A stretch of 64,000 bases of DNA, from NCBI GenBank assembly GCA_052388275.1, contig JBQTII010000063.1, forward strand, positions 37,257-101,256, read 5' to 3'. This stretch comes from JBQTII01 sp052388275. Lineage in GTDB: Bacteria; Actinomycetota; Actinomycetes; Sporichthyales; Sporichthyaceae. The translations under genes and the position numbers were made by a program. The notes below the pieces were generated by a model that saw only the letters and a program-made list of their open reading frames with translations, searched no databases and was not told where the DNA came from. This document shows, one piece after another, positions 28,595 through 38,434 of this stretch; within the stretch, counting starts at the first letter, position 1, and every line of letters begins with the position of its first letter.

Positions 28595-29335
28595 CTACTG
28601 CGCGGTCCAGCCGCCATCGATGGCGATCACCTGGCCGGTGATGAACGCCGACTCATCGCGAGCGAGGTGCACGGCCATCGCCCCGATATCCAGCGGTTGT
28701 CCCAGCCGCTGTGCGGGCGTGGCACCCTCGCAGTGCGCGCGTAGTTCGGCGGTGATGTCGCCCAGGATCGGGGTCTCGATGATGCCGGGGCAGATCACGT
28801 TGATCCGGACGCCGGACGGCGCGTAGACCACCGCGGCCTGCCGGCTCATCCCGATCACGGCGCCCTTGGTCGCGGAGTAGGTGAACACGTTGGGCATGCC
28901 GACCAGGCCGGCCACCGAGGCGATGTTGACAATGGTGCCGCGCCCGGCGGCCAGCATCGAGGGAAGTACCGCCCGCATTCCGTAGAACACCCCGGTCTGG
29001 TTCACGCCCACGATGCGGTCCCAGCCCTCGTCCGTCTGGCTGTCCGCGCTGTCCGAGGGCTGCACGATCCCGGCGTTGTTCACCAGCAGGTCGATCCCGC
29101 CGTTCGCGGCGAGCGTCTGCTCGACCAGCAGGCCCCAGGCGCCGGAGTCGGTGACGTCGAGCACGGCAGCCGTCGCGGCACCGCCGGCCGCGGCGATCTC
29201 ACCGGCCACGACGTCGGCGTTCTTCACGTCCGCCACGATCACGTGCATTCCCTGCGCGGCGGCGTGCAATGCGGTGCCGCGTCCGATGCCGGATCCGGCG
29301 CCGGTGATGAGAGCGGTTCGACCCTGCAGGCTCAT
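28595..29335 (-). CDS. Short-chain dehydrogenase/reductase
   Basis: Classical SDR of 246 residues. The cofactor loop is ALITGAGSGIGRGTA (TGxxxGxG), followed by DVTDSG, NNAGIV, and the catalytic Ser in NIASVAGLVG with YSATKGAVIGMSR (YxxxK). The end FITGQVIAIDGGWTAQ is typical of FabG-like members. ATG 29335 was chosen because AGGAC lies 7-8 nt before it; an in-frame ATG at 29359 would add eight residues. It is divergent from another SDR, and both flank the oxidative genes. A hydroxy-to-keto step feeding the Baeyer-Villiger enzyme is plausible but unproven. Confidence 0.88.
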   Translation of the reverse strand: MSLQGRTALITGAGSGIGRGTALHAAAQGMHVIVADVKNADVVAGEIAAAGGAATAAVLDVTDSGAWGLLVEQTLAANGGIDLLVNNAGIVQPSDSADSQTDEGWDRIVGVNQTGVFYGMRAVLPSMLAAGRGTIVNIASVAGLVGMPNVFTYSATKGAVIGMSRQAAVVYAPSGVRINVICPGIIETPILGDITAELRAHCEGATPAQRLGQPLDIGAMAVHLARDESAFITGQVIAIDGGWTAQ

Positions 29336-29500
29336 GAGAGCGTCCTTTTGGTTCGTCATCGGAGTTGTCTGGGGCGGCGGGCTGGACCCGTCACCGATGG
29401 AGACTAAAGGCTCGCGCCAGGGCCTGACCATGACGAGATTCGGCAACTGGGCGTGCGCACCTATACGGATCGCACACCCGCCCGCCTAGGCTGCGCCCTC

Positions 29501-30319
29501 ATGGGCCGGCTGGCGGGCAAGGTCGCGTTCATTACCGGGGTGGCGCGGGGGCAGGGTCGCTCCCATGCCGTGCGCTTCGCCCAGGAGGGCGCCGCGATCA
29601 TCGGAGTCGACCTCTGCGGGCCGATCGACTCCGTGGGCTATCCGCTGGCCACTGCGGCGGACCTGGCGACGACGGTCGCGCAGGTCGAGGCCGCCGGTGG
29701 GCGGATCATTGCCCGCCAGGCCGACGTCCGTGACCGGAGTGCGCTGGCGGCAGCGCTCGCCGACGGCGTCGCCGGCCTCGGCGGCGTGGACATCGTGCTC
29801 GCCAACGCCGGCATCCTGCCGATCACCGGCCCCGGCGCGAGCACGATTGCCGCATTCACTGACGCCGTCGAGGTCAACCTGACGGGGGTATTTCACACCG
29901 TCGACCTCGCGATCTCGACCCTGCGTGAGCAGGGCCGCGGCGGCTGCGTCGTGATCACCAGCTCCACCTCGGGCCTGACCGGGCTGGCCGACGGCAGCGC
30001 CGGGAGCATGGGCTACGCGGCGGCCAAACATGGTGTGGTCGGCCTGATGCGCGGCTGGGCGAGCGTGCTGGCTCCGGAGAACATCCGCGTCAACACCGTG
30101 CACCCGACCGGACTGGCCTCACCGATGGTGGAGAACGAGGGTTTTGCCGGGTACCTCGACGTGCACCCGGAGATGCGCCCGCGGCTGAAGAACGCCCTGC
30201 CGGTGCACCTGATCGAGCCCATCGACATCAGCAACGCCCTGCTCTGGCTGTGCTCGGACGAGGCCCGGTACGTCACCGGGGTCACGTTGCCGGTGGACGC
30301 CGGCTTCTGCCTGCGCTGA
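29501..30319 (+). CDS. Mycofactocin-coupled-type SDR oxidoreductase
   Basis: A 272-residue SDR whose N-terminus MGRLAGKVAFITGVARGQGR and the next stretch SHAVRFAQEGAAIIGVDLC match the subfamily with tightly bound NAD that is often tied to mycofactocin. There is a long insert before the ADVRDRSAL segment, NAGILPITG, the catalytic TSSTSGLTG and YAAAKHGVVGLMR (YxxxK), and VTGVTLPVDAGFCLR at the end. The ATG at 29501 gives this exact N-terminus. No mycofactocin synthesis genes are visible in the window. Carveol- or alcohol-type substrates are known for relatives. Divergent from the SDR at 28595. Confidence 0.85.
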   Translation: MGRLAGKVAFITGVARGQGRSHAVRFAQEGAAIIGVDLCGPIDSVGYPLATAADLATTVAQVEAAGGRIIARQADVRDRSALAAALADGVAGLGGVDIVLANAGILPITGPGASTIAAFTDAVEVNLTGVFHTVDLAISTLREQGRGGCVVITSSTSGLTGLADGSAGSMGYAAAKHGVVGLMRGWASVLAPENIRVNTVHPTGLASPMVENEGFAGYLDVHPEMRPRLKNALPVHLIEPIDISNALLWLCSDEARYVTGVTLPVDAGFCLR

Positions 30320-30334
30320 TGCCCTGACGGGCGA

Positions 30335-30979
30335 TCAGCTGACGAGTCCGCAGTCGCGGGCCAGGCGCGCCAGCTCCGCTCGGGTGCGCAGTCCTACCTT
30401 TTGCTGTAGCCGGTAGCGGTAGGTTTCGACGGTGCGCACGGAGAGCATCAGCAGGTCGGCCATCTCGGGGTTGGTGTAGCCGAGGGCGAGCAGACGAAGG
30501 ACCTCGGCCTCCCGCTCCGACAGCCCGGCGACCACGTCATCCGCTGCGCGCTGCTCGGAACCGGCCTGCAGCAACGCGGCGCCCATCGCGGGGTGTACGT
30601 ATCGCAGCCCTGCGCCAACTTCACGCACTGCACGCAACAGGTCGACGTCGGCCGCCGCCTTGACGACATATCCCAGCGCACCTGCCGCGAAGGCTTCCCT
30701 CAGATAGGCCACGTCGTCGTGCATCGTCAGCACGAGGGCCTTGGTTGCCGGACTCACCGCGGTGATGGCCTCGATGGCTTCGATGCCGCTCCCGTCCGGC
30801 AGCGTCAGGTCCATGATCACCACGTCCGGGTGCTCACGGGCGGCCACGCTCACGGCCTCGGACCTCGTTCCCACGTCCGCGACCACATCGATCTCGGCGT
30901 CCTCTGCAAGGATGCGCAGCAGACCACCGCGCACGATGGTGTGGTCATCGCAGATCAGCACCCGTAGTCGCTCAGTCAA
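30335..30979 (-). CDS. NarL/LuxR-type response regulator
   Basis: A 214-residue two-component regulator. The receiver has the acidic pair D11-D12, phospho-acceptor Asp57 in VVIMDLTLPDGSG, Thr/Ser in LVLTMHD and Lys in YVVKAAADVDLL. The DNA-binding LuxR domain is GLSEREAEVLRLLALGYTNP followed by VRTVETYRYRLQQKVGLRTR. The start is TTG 30979: GGAGGT is 6 nt upstream and the start overlaps the kinase stop by 8 nt, so the upstream open frame is the kinase tail. This overlap makes the kinase at 30972 its certain partner. Confidence 0.92.
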   Translation of the reverse strand: MTERLRVLICDDHTIVRGGLLRILAEDAEIDVVADVGTRSEAVSVAAREHPDVVIMDLTLPDGSGIEAIEAITAVSPATKALVLTMHDDVAYLREAFAAGALGYVVKAAADVDLLRAVREVGAGLRYVHPAMGAALLQAGSEQRAADDVVAGLSEREAEVLRLLALGYTNPEMADLLMLSVRTVETYRYRLQQKVGLRTRAELARLARDCGLVS

Positions 30980-33900
30980 GGGGCACCTCCAGGACGACGG
31001 ACGTTCCACTGCCCGGTGTGGTGGTCAGTTTGACCGACCCGCCGACCAGCGCGGCTCGCTCGCTCACGCCCCGCAGGCCCAGCCCGGCGCGGCTCGGAGC
31101 CGCCAACTCGAATCCGACCCCGTCATCTTCAATAACCACCCGTAAGCGGTCCAGCGATCTGCCGAGCACGACGCTGCAGTGGCTCGCGTGGGCGTGCCGG
31201 GCGACGTTGGTCAGGCTCTCCTGAACGATTCGATAGACGGCGGTCTCCACCTCCGCAGGCAGGCGATACCCCGCTTCGAGCCCCAGTGTTTCCAGCTCGA
31301 CCGCAGCGCCTCCGCCGGTCGCCGGGTTGTCAACCAGGCGGCGCAGAGCGTCGAGAAGTCCCAGATCGCTGAGCACCGCGGGCCGCAACTCGAAGGCCAA
31401 TGCCTTCACCGAGTCCAGCGCCGAGATGACGACCTCGCGCAGCTCCGCCGCGCGGGCCGGCACCTCGGGGCCGGCCGCGGCTCCTTCGACGCCGCGTACA
31501 CCGAGCAGCACTGAGGTCAGGGCCTGCCCGATCTCGTCGTGCAGGTCGCGCGCGATCCGGGTGCGCTCGGCCTCCTGTGCGGCCAGGGCCTGAGCGCGCG
31601 ATTCGCGGTGCAGGGCCTGCCGTTCGTAGGCGGCCCCGGCGAGGCGGGCGATGAACTCCGCCAGCCGTTCGGACTCGGCGTCGAAGAGCTGTCCCACCCG
31701 GGAGTGCGTGGCCAGGAAATACCCGACGACCTCACCGCGGACCAGCACGGGTGCATACAGCGCGGATCGGGTGCCCGCCGGCAGCACGGAGTCGGGAAGG
31801 GAGAATGGCTCGCTCAGCACCGCCGGTCGCGACCCGGCGCCGCTCGCCGGTGCCTGGTCGCCTCGGATCGGGCGGCCCAAACCCACCACGAGACATCGCT
31901 CGGCTCGCAGCAGGGCGAGCGCGGTCTGCGCGATCCCGTCGACGACGGCGTCGGTGGAGTCCGCCGATGCGAGGGTGGCGCCGACATCGAGCAGGGCTTC
32001 GAATCTGTCGGCCAGGCCGAGGGTGGGCAGGTCGGCCCCCGAGTGTTCACCGGTGCCGGGCAGGGCCTGCGTGGCGGAGTCGGCGCCCAGACCAACGCGC
32101 TCGCGCGCTCCCCGGGTCTCGGTGACCTCACCCCAGGCCTCACGGGCGATAGCGGTGCTCTCGCTGGCGTCCAGGCACCGTCGTGCCCGGCCAAGTGAAC
32201 CGGTGAGGGCATGGACCAGACCAAGCTCCCGTAAGGCGTGCGGGCGATCGTTGGGGTACATCCGCGCGACGAGCACCGCCCGGCGAGCGGAGCGACGGGC
32301 GATCCGCAGCCGCTGGGTACGCGTGGTCACGGGGAAGGGTTCCTCGGCTACCTCGCGATGCAAGGTCGCGAGCCAAGCGAAGGCCGGCACCACGTAGGTG
32401 TTGGCGGGCAGCGCTCGCCGGGCCGCTGTGGCGGCCTCGGTGAGTGCGGCGACGGCTGCCGGGAGTTGGCGTTCCCGGCGCAGCCGCAGGGCCTCGGACT
32501 GCAGGCCGGCAACTCTGACCTCGAGGTCGGCGCCGCCCGCGCCGACAGTGGGCCTGGTCCGCACCACCGGCACTTGGCCGCCGGTTGCCTTGGCCAGCAC
32601 CTCCAGGGCCGTGACCTCTGCATTGGCATCGCCGACCTCCAAACCGATCCGGTGCACGGATCGCCCGTCCTCTGCCGCCTCGGCGAATCGGCCGAGACGG
32701 TACAGGCACAGGGCGCGGTTGCGGATCGCGAAGCCGACCTCCCAGCGGTCGCCATACTGGCTCAGGAGGTCGATCGCTTCGGTCGCTGCCGCCACTCCCT
32801 CGCGGTAGCGCCCCGCGGCAAGCAGCACGCAGGTGCGCATACTCGCGGCATGCCCCATCCCGCGTAGGTCGCCGTGCCCGCGGTAGAGCGCGCCGCTGCG
32901 CTGCACGTAGGTCATTCCTCGTGGCGCCAGGAAGGGGAAGGTCAGGGCCAGCGCCCCACCCCAGACCGCATAGGAGTGGGCTAGTTCATCACTGGCGGGA
33001 CAGCCCTCGGCCACATTGACCTGACGCACCATCAGCCACAAGGTCTCCAGCCGGTTCCCGTGGAACCAGCGCGGGTACTGCAGCTGGGTGTACAGGTGCG
33101 CACGCAGGCGTTCGCGCTCGCGCGCAGCAGCGTCCTCACCGGGCGCCCCGGGCGCCCCGGGCATACCCCGCCGGACCCGGCGCAACAATTCCTGGCCGAG
33201 CTGAAAGAGCACCTGAGGCGTATTGGCGGGAATCCGTTCGCCCAGTACCCGCAACCCGGACTCGATGTAGCGGGCCGCGCCGTCCAGGTCGTCGCGGCGG
33301 AACAACAGCTCGCCGAGCTGGCCCTGCACCCGCGCCAGGTCCAGCTCGTCACTGGCCAGCGTCTGCGCACGTTCGAATCGTTCGAGGGCCTCGTCGTACC
33401 GACCGCGCAGCATGAGGATCTGCCCGAGGGCCTGGGTCACCGTGTACTCCAGGCCTTGCGCTGCGCTGCCCAGTCCCCGCTCCGCGATGCGGTAGAGCGA
33501 TTCGGCGAGTTCGAGGTCGTGACGCGAGCGGGCGCTCGCCGCGGACTTCAACGCGAAGCCCAACGCGCGGGCCGGCGCGCCGGCTGCGTCGAAGTGGTAC
33601 GCCAACTCGAACGTCTCCGCGGGATCGCGCGCCTGCAGATCCTCGGCCGCCCCCAGGTGCAGTGCCGCGCGAGCCGCGGGATCGAGCTCGGCGAGCAGCC
33701 CCTCCCGCAGACGGTCGTGGACGAAGGCGTACCGGCTTGCGCCGACCTCCCACACCAGGTGACGCTCCAGCGCCTGCTCGATGGCCGTACCCGAGGTACC
33801 CGCGTCCTGGGTCGCCAGCTGCGCAGCCAGCGGCAGATCGAACTCGCGACCGAGCACAGCCCCGGCGCAGAGCAGGGTTCGGGTGTGGGCGTCAATCAGA

Positions 33901-35681
33901 TCCAGGCGCCGACCGAGGATCGCGGCAGCCTCCCGGGAGGCCTGCCAGCCACCTGGCACCGCACGAAACGCCCACCCTGCCCGGACCGCCGAGAGCGCTC
34001 CTGCCTCGACCAGACCACGAAGTACGGCGGAGGCCATGAACGGGTTGCCCCGCGATAGTTCCTCGACGACGTCAAGGGCGGCCTGCGGCACGGGCCCCGC
34101 CATCGACTCCACGACCTGGGCAATCTGGGTCCGGCTCAGCGGACCAAGCGCCAAGGGTTCAGCGCCGGCGCCGGCAAGTACCTCCCGGGCCGCCGCCCCG
34201 TCCTGCGGTCGCAAGGCCACGACGATCAGCACATGCGCACTGTCCGAGGGGTCGCCGGACCACCCGGCCAGTGCCTCCAGGCTCACCTCGTCCGCCCAGT
34301 GGCAGTCATCCAGAGCGAGGACCGCCGGACGCTCGGGTGTGCCGAGGGAACGCAGGAGGGCTACCAGGGCTCCGACCGCTCGGGCCCGGACATGGACCGG
34401 GGAACCAGTCGGTACCGCGGCGGGGTCAGCGAGCACCTTCCGCATTACCGGCAACAGGTCACCCAGGACGGCGGCGAACGGCCCGACCGCGCGGCGGACC
34501 CGGGGCCCGAGCGTGGGGTCGCGCTCGTGTTCGGCGACGACGCCGACGGCGACCCCCGCGAGCACCTGCAGCGGAAGCTGCGCTCCGGGAGGTACCCCAT
34601 GGCCCCGCAGCACCCAGGCTCCACCGGCGGCGGCACGCTGGCAGAACTCCTCCACCAGCCTGCTCTTGCCGCCCCCGGATTCAGCCTCGACGACCATCAG
34701 GCGACCCGCGCCCTCGCGGGCGTCTTCCAGCCGTCGAGTGAGCACCCCGAGCTCGGCCGATCGGCCGGTCAGAGCTGGTTCGGTCAAGCTCTGGCGACGG
34801 TCGTGGGCACCGACCACGACGTCGGGCTCGGCTACTCCGTCGGCCATCGCAGCAGCCACCGCGGCAACGTCGGCAAGTGCCGCTGCGGCCGATGCGTATC
34901 TGTCCTCAGGGTCTGTGTGCGTCAGCCGGCGCAGGACCTCCTCCAGCGCCTGGGGGACGGCGACCCCCAATGCCCGCAGCGCCGGGAAGGCGCTGGACAG
35001 GGGTCGGCTCAACGCTCTGCCCCTCGTCTCGCCGGCCAGGGGTGGACGTCCCGCCAGACACTCGAAGGCCAGCACGCCGGTGGCGTAGAGGTCGGTTCGC
35101 CCGTCCACCACTCGATCGAGCAGTCCAGCCTGCTCGGGGGCGAGATAGTCGGCCACCATCGAGGATTTGTCGCCCGGAACCCAGGTGTTGACCGCGCTCC
35201 AGGCCGACCCTGGACCGACCACGGTCACCGGGCTCACCGCGGACTTCTGAGCAAGGATCACGGTCGATGGCCGCAGGTCGCAGTGCACGAGACCTTGCTG
35301 GTGTAGCTCGTCCAGCACGGCGAGCACCCCGGAGAGCACCTGGAGCGTGTCGCGCACCCCGAGCGGGCCGGCGCGCAGGGCGCTGCGCAGGGAGATGCCG
35401 GTGGCGTAATCGCTGACCACATAGGCGATCCCGGCTTCGCACCCGCCGTCCAGCAGTTCTGCCAGACCCGGTACGCGCAGCTCGCGCCAGCGAGCGCTCT
35501 CGCGATCGAAGCGCTCGCGAGCGCTGGGGGACAATCCCCCGCGGTCGGCGAGGGTGACGACGACGGTGCGGCCGCCGCCCGGATCGACGGCGAGGCGGCG
35601 CTCGGTGGCCTCACCACGGGAGAGCACCCGCAGGGTTCGGTACCGGGCATCGACCCCGGGGCATACGAGGGGCGTCGCCAT
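30972..35681 (-). CDS. Giant sensor histidine kinase: pseudokinase + AAA/STAND ATPase + TPR + GAF + HisKA_3
   Basis: About 1,570 residues, with five regions in order (numbered from the alternative GTG at 35687). Residues ~10-215 have a Ser/Thr-kinase fold with HCDLRPSTV (135-143) and APEQ, but no DFG Asp (VVGPGSA) and no VAIK Lys (VVVTLAD), so it looks inactive. From ~305 there is an AAA/STAND ATPase with Walker A ESGGGKSR (336-343). TPR-like helices fill ~650-1150. A GAF domain is at ~1190-1340. The C-terminus is a histidine kinase with H-box ARDLHDEIGQAL (His1383), N-box ESLTNVARHA and G-box DDGVGF. No membrane helix is seen, so it is cytosolic. ATG 35681 and GTG 35687 are both possible starts. 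It is coupled to a NarL-type regulator. Confidence 0.88.
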   Translation of the reverse strand: MATPLVCPGVDARYRTLRVLSRGEATERRLAVDPGGGRTVVVTLADRGGLSPSARERFDRESARWRELRVPGLAELLDGGCEAGIAYVVSDYATGISLRSALRAGPLGVRDTLQVLSGVLAVLDELHQQGLVHCDLRPSTVILAQKSAVSPVTVVGPGSAWSAVNTWVPGDKSSMVADYLAPEQAGLLDRVVDGRTDLYATGVLAFECLAGRPPLAGETRGRALSRPLSSAFPALRALGVAVPQALEEVLRRLTHTDPEDRYASAAAALADVAAVAAAMADGVAEPDVVVGAHDRRQSLTEPALTGRSAELGVLTRRLEDAREGAGRLMVVEAESGGGKSRLVEEFCQRAAAGGAWVLRGHGVPPGAQLPLQVLAGVAVGVVAEHERDPTLGPRVRRAVGPFAAVLGDLLPVMRKVLADPAAVPTGSPVHVRARAVGALVALLRSLGTPERPAVLALDDCHWADEVSLEALAGWSGDPSDSAHVLIVVALRPQDGAAAREVLAGAGAEPLALGPLSRTQIAQVVESMAGPVPQAALDVVEELSRGNPFMASAVLRGLVEAGALSAVRAGWAFRAVPGGWQASREAAAILGRRLDLIDAHTRTLLCAGAVLGREFDLPLAAQLATQDAGTSGTAIEQALERHLVWEVGASRYAFVHDRLREGLLAELDPAARAALHLGAAEDLQARDPAETFELAYHFDAAGAPARALGFALKSAASARSRHDLELAESLYRIAERGLGSAAQGLEYTVTQALGQILMLRGRYDEALERFERAQTLASDELDLARVQGQLGELLFRRDDLDGAARYIESGLRVLGERIPANTPQVLFQLGQELLRRVRRGMPGAPGAPGEDAAARERERLRAHLYTQLQYPRWFHGNRLETLWLMVRQVNVAEGCPASDELAHSYAVWGGALALTFPFLAPRGMTYVQRSGALYRGHGDLRGMGHAASMRTCVLLAAGRYREGVAAATEAIDLLSQYGDRWEVGFAIRNRALCLYRLGRFAEAAEDGRSVHRIGLEVGDANAEVTALEVLAKATGGQVPVVRTRPTVGAGGADLEVRVAGLQSEALRLRRERQLPAAVAALTEAATAARRALPANTYVVPAFAWLATLHREVAEEPFPVTTRTQRLRIARRSARRAVLVARMYPNDRPHALRELGLVHALTGSLGRARRCLDASESTAIAREAWGEVTETRGARERVGLGADSATQALPGTGEHSGADLPTLGLADRFEALLDVGATLASADSTDAVVDGIAQTALALLRAERCLVVGLGRPIRGDQAPASGAGSRPAVLSEPFSLPDSVLPAGTRSALYAPVLVRGEVVGYFLATHSRVGQLFDAESERLAEFIARLAGAAYERQALHRESRAQALAAQEAERTRIARDLHDEIGQALTSVLLGVRGVEGAAAGPEVPARAAELREVVISALDSVKALAFELRPAVLSDLGLLDALRRLVDNPATGGGAAVELETLGLEAGYRLPAEVETAVYRIVQESLTNVARHAHASHCSVVLGRSLDRLRVVIEDDGVGFELAAPSRAGLGLRGVSERAALVGGSVKLTTTPGSGTSVVLEVPLD

Positions 35682-35880
35682 GTCCACTCTTTCGTTGCTG
35701 TGCAGCTGAGCCTACGCGCCGGCCCCCGAGTACGCGGTCGCGTTGCGTCCGCAGGAACTACGTACGGCAGGGGAAACGGGTCGCGTACTCCCCACCGTTG
35801 CAGAACCCGCCGCCAGCAAGGAAGCTGGGCGCAACCCCGTAGGGCTGTGCTGTTATTCCGAACCGATGACTGGAGCGCTC

Positions 35881-37002
35881 ATGAAATTCGGCATCCTCCT
35901 GCTGTTCGCCAACGCGAATGACCCGCGCTCGGACGCGGAGCTCTTCCGCCAGGAGATGCGGCTGGCCCTGGAGGTCGAACGGCTCGGGTTCGACTCGGTC
36001 TGGGTCCCCGAGCATCACTTCGACAGGCCCTACTGTGTCTCCCCGGACCCGCTGCAGACCTTGGCCTACCTCGCGGGCAAGACCAGCACGATCAAGCTGG
36101 GCACGGCCGCGATCATCCTGCCGTGGTGGAACGACCCGCTGCGCCTGGCCGAGCGGATCAGCATGCTCGACGCCCTGTGCGAAGGTCGACTGCTGCTCGG
36201 CTTCGGCCGCGGGCTCGCCAAGGTCGAGTACGAGGGCTTCGGGATCTCGATGGACGACTCTCGCGAGCGCTTCACCGAGGCCGCCGACCTAGTCCTCGAC
36301 GGGCTGGACAACGGCTTCATCGAGGCGAACGGCAAGCACTTCCAGCAGGAGCGCCGCGGCATCTACCCGGCACCGGAGAAGGGTTTCCGCGACCGCCTGC
36401 ACAACATCGCGATGAGCCCGGACTCGACCATCGCGGCGGCCGAGTACGGCGGCACGCTGATGTGCTTCAACTACCAGTACCCGATCGAGATCCAGGCCGA
36501 GCAGTTCGACATCTGGCGTACGAAGTTTGTCGAGACGCACAACAAGCCGGCGCCGCCGCCGGTGTTGCTGGACTTCGCGTACTGCCATCGCGACCCGGAG
36601 GTTGCCGAGCGCAACATGAAGCAGTACCTCGCGCCGTTCTTCTCCTCGATGGTCGACCACTACGGCTTCGACAAGAAGCACTGGGGCGAGACCACGCAGT
36701 ACAAGTACTACCAGGACGGCGCCGACCTGCTGCGCGAGGCGGGCCGCGAGGCCGGCTTCCAGGGCTTCTACGACCTGCAGTGGAAGGGCACCCCAGAGGC
36801 GATGATCGAAACGATGCGCACCCGCATCGACCTGATCGGCGACTTCCAGCAGATGCTGCTCACCTCGTTCGGCGGCATGCCGTACGAGATGGTGCAGGAG
36901 AGCCTGGAGCTCATCACCACTGAGGTGCTGCCCGAGGTTCAGAAGATCGCGGCGCAAGCAGCGGCGAAGCGGGCCGACGCGGCCAACCTGCAACCGGCCT
37001 GA
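35881..37002 (+). CDS. LLM-class (luciferase-like) flavin-dependent oxidoreductase
   Basis: A 373-residue TIM-barrel flavin enzyme of the luciferase-like monooxygenase family. The N-terminus MKFGILLLFANANDP and SVWVPEHHFDRPYCVSPDPL, IKLGTAAIILPWWNDPLRLAE and GRLLLGFGRGLAKVEYEGFG are typical of alkanal-monooxygenase-like members. The cofactor may be FMNH2 or F420; the window does encode FbiD of F420 synthesis. ATG 35881 has GGAG 5 nt upstream and was preferred over ATG 35866, which has none. It lies about 90 bp before the ligase operon on the same strand and is divergent from the sensor kinase. Confidence 0.85.
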   Translation: MKFGILLLFANANDPRSDAELFRQEMRLALEVERLGFDSVWVPEHHFDRPYCVSPDPLQTLAYLAGKTSTIKLGTAAIILPWWNDPLRLAERISMLDALCEGRLLLGFGRGLAKVEYEGFGISMDDSRERFTEAADLVLDGLDNGFIEANGKHFQQERRGIYPAPEKGFRDRLHNIAMSPDSTIAAAEYGGTLMCFNYQYPIEIQAEQFDIWRTKFVETHNKPAPPPVLLDFAYCHRDPEVAERNMKQYLAPFFSSMVDHYGFDKKHWGETTQYKYYQDGADLLREAGREAGFQGFYDLQWKGTPEAMIETMRTRIDLIGDFQQMLLTSFGGMPYEMVQESLELITTEVLPEVQKIAAQAAAKRADAANLQPA

Positions 37003-37096
37003 CGCACCATGGGAGAGGTCCGGCTGACCTACGCTCAGAACTCGGGTCAGCCGGACGGGCCGGTCAGGCGCTGGACCCAGATCGTAAGGAGCAGCC

Positions 37097-38434
37097 GTGC
37101 GTGATGTCGCGTCCCCGTACTGGGACATCAAGCGGGAGACCCGGGACCCCGTCGAACGGGACGCCGAGACTCTGGTGCACCTGCAGGCCTCGCTCAAGCG
37201 GGCCTACGCGCTGAGGTTCTACCAGCGGCACTGGGACGCGCACGGCTTCCACCCGGACCAGGTCACGACGCTGGCGGACTTCACCGAGCGCTGCCCGCTG
37301 ATCACGAAAGCGATGCTGATCGCCGACCAGGCGGAGTTCCCGCCCTTCGGCAGTTACCTGGGAATCGACCGCAGCGAGATCTTCCGGATTCACGGCTCCA
37401 GCGGAACCTCCGGCACACCGACGATGTACGGCGTCGCCCGATCGGACTGGCAGCAGGCCAAGGAGATCTTCGCGCTGACCCACTGGGCGTCCGGAGTGCG
37501 CCCCAGTGACGTCGTGCACTTCGCCTTCCCGTTCGGGATGTTCTTCGGCGGGTGGGCGATGCTGATGGCGGCCGAGCAGGTCGGCGCCACTGTCCTGCCG
37601 ATGGGCGCAGCGGACACCCGCCGGCACATCGAGATGATCGACCGCATGCAGTGCACGGTGATCGAGGCGACGCCGTCCTACATGCTGCACATGGCCGAGG
37701 TGGCCAAGGAGATCGGCTATGACACCGTCAACTCGCCGCTGCGGATCTTCCTCTCCGGCGGTGAACCCGGCGGTTCCATCCCCACCACCAAGAAGCTGCT
37801 GCTCGAGACCTGGGGCCTGGACACGGTGTGCGATGCCGGGACCTCCTCCGAGATGTTCCCGTTCGTCACCAACGCCGAGTGCTCCCATATGCAGGGCCCG
37901 CACGTCTACACCGACGAGGTGTGGACCGAGATCGTCGATCCTGACGATCCCTCACGCGCTGTTCCGGAGGGCGAGATCGGCAATCTCGTCTACACCCATC
38001 TGCACCGGGTGTCCCAGCCGATGATCCGCTTTGCGGCCAAGGACCGCAGCTTCCTGACCCGCGAGCCCTGCTCGTGCGGGCGCACCTACCCGCGCTTGCC
38101 GCAGGGCCTGATGGGCCGGGCCGACGACATGCTGGTGATCCGCGGCGCCAACATCTTCCCCTCTGCGGTGGAGAAGGCGCTGCGCGGGGTTGCGGGTCTG
38201 GGCACCGAGTTTCGCATCCGGGTCTTCAAAGCCGGGCATCTCGATGAGATGAGCGTCGAGGTCGAGGTTGCACCGGACTTCACCGGGGACCGGGCCGAGC
38301 TGACCCGCCTCGCCACCGACGAGGTCACCCACCACTGCATCGTGCGAATCCCCGTCAGCCTCGTTGAGGCCAACACGTTCGAGCGCGCGGTGCTCAAGTC
38401 CCGCCGCGTGATCGACGAAAGACCGCAGGCGTGA
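37097..38434 (+). CDS. Phenylacetate-CoA ligase-like acyl-adenylating enzyme
   Basis: A 445-residue member of the PaaK branch of adenylate-forming enzymes, expected to convert a carboxylic acid, ATP and CoA to the acyl-CoA. The P-loop-like IHGSSGTSGTPTMYGVARSD, the adenine region DAGTSSEMFPFV, the C-terminal hinge RADDMLVIRGANIFPSAVEKA and the final catalytic Lys region AVLKSRRV are present. AAGGAG is 5 nt before GTG 37097. It begins a run of genes joined by overlapping stops and starts (the next overlaps by GTGA), so its product is probably the entry metabolite of that operon. The substrate is unknown; phenylacetate genes themselves are absent. Confidence 0.87.
   Translation: MRDVASPYWDIKRETRDPVERDAETLVHLQASLKRAYALRFYQRHWDAHGFHPDQVTTLADFTERCPLITKAMLIADQAEFPPFGSYLGIDRSEIFRIHGSSGTSGTPTMYGVARSDWQQAKEIFALTHWASGVRPSDVVHFAFPFGMFFGGWAMLMAAEQVGATVLPMGAADTRRHIEMIDRMQCTVIEATPSYMLHMAEVAKEIGYDTVNSPLRIFLSGGEPGGSIPTTKKLLLETWGLDTVCDAGTSSEMFPFVTNAECSHMQGPHVYTDEVWTEIVDPDDPSRAVPEGEIGNLVYTHLHRVSQPMIRFAAKDRSFLTREPCSCGRTYPRLPQGLMGRADDMLVIRGANIFPSAVEKALRGVAGLGTEFRIRVFKAGHLDEMSVEVEVAPDFTGDRAELTRLATDEVTHHCIVRIPVSLVEANTFERAVLKSRRVIDERPQA

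Noticed and set aside
30980..31009. Upstream extension of the response regulator to 31009
   Set aside because: The extra residues are the kinase C-terminus in another frame; TTG 30979 has a good GGAGGT site and yields the normal receiver N-terminus.
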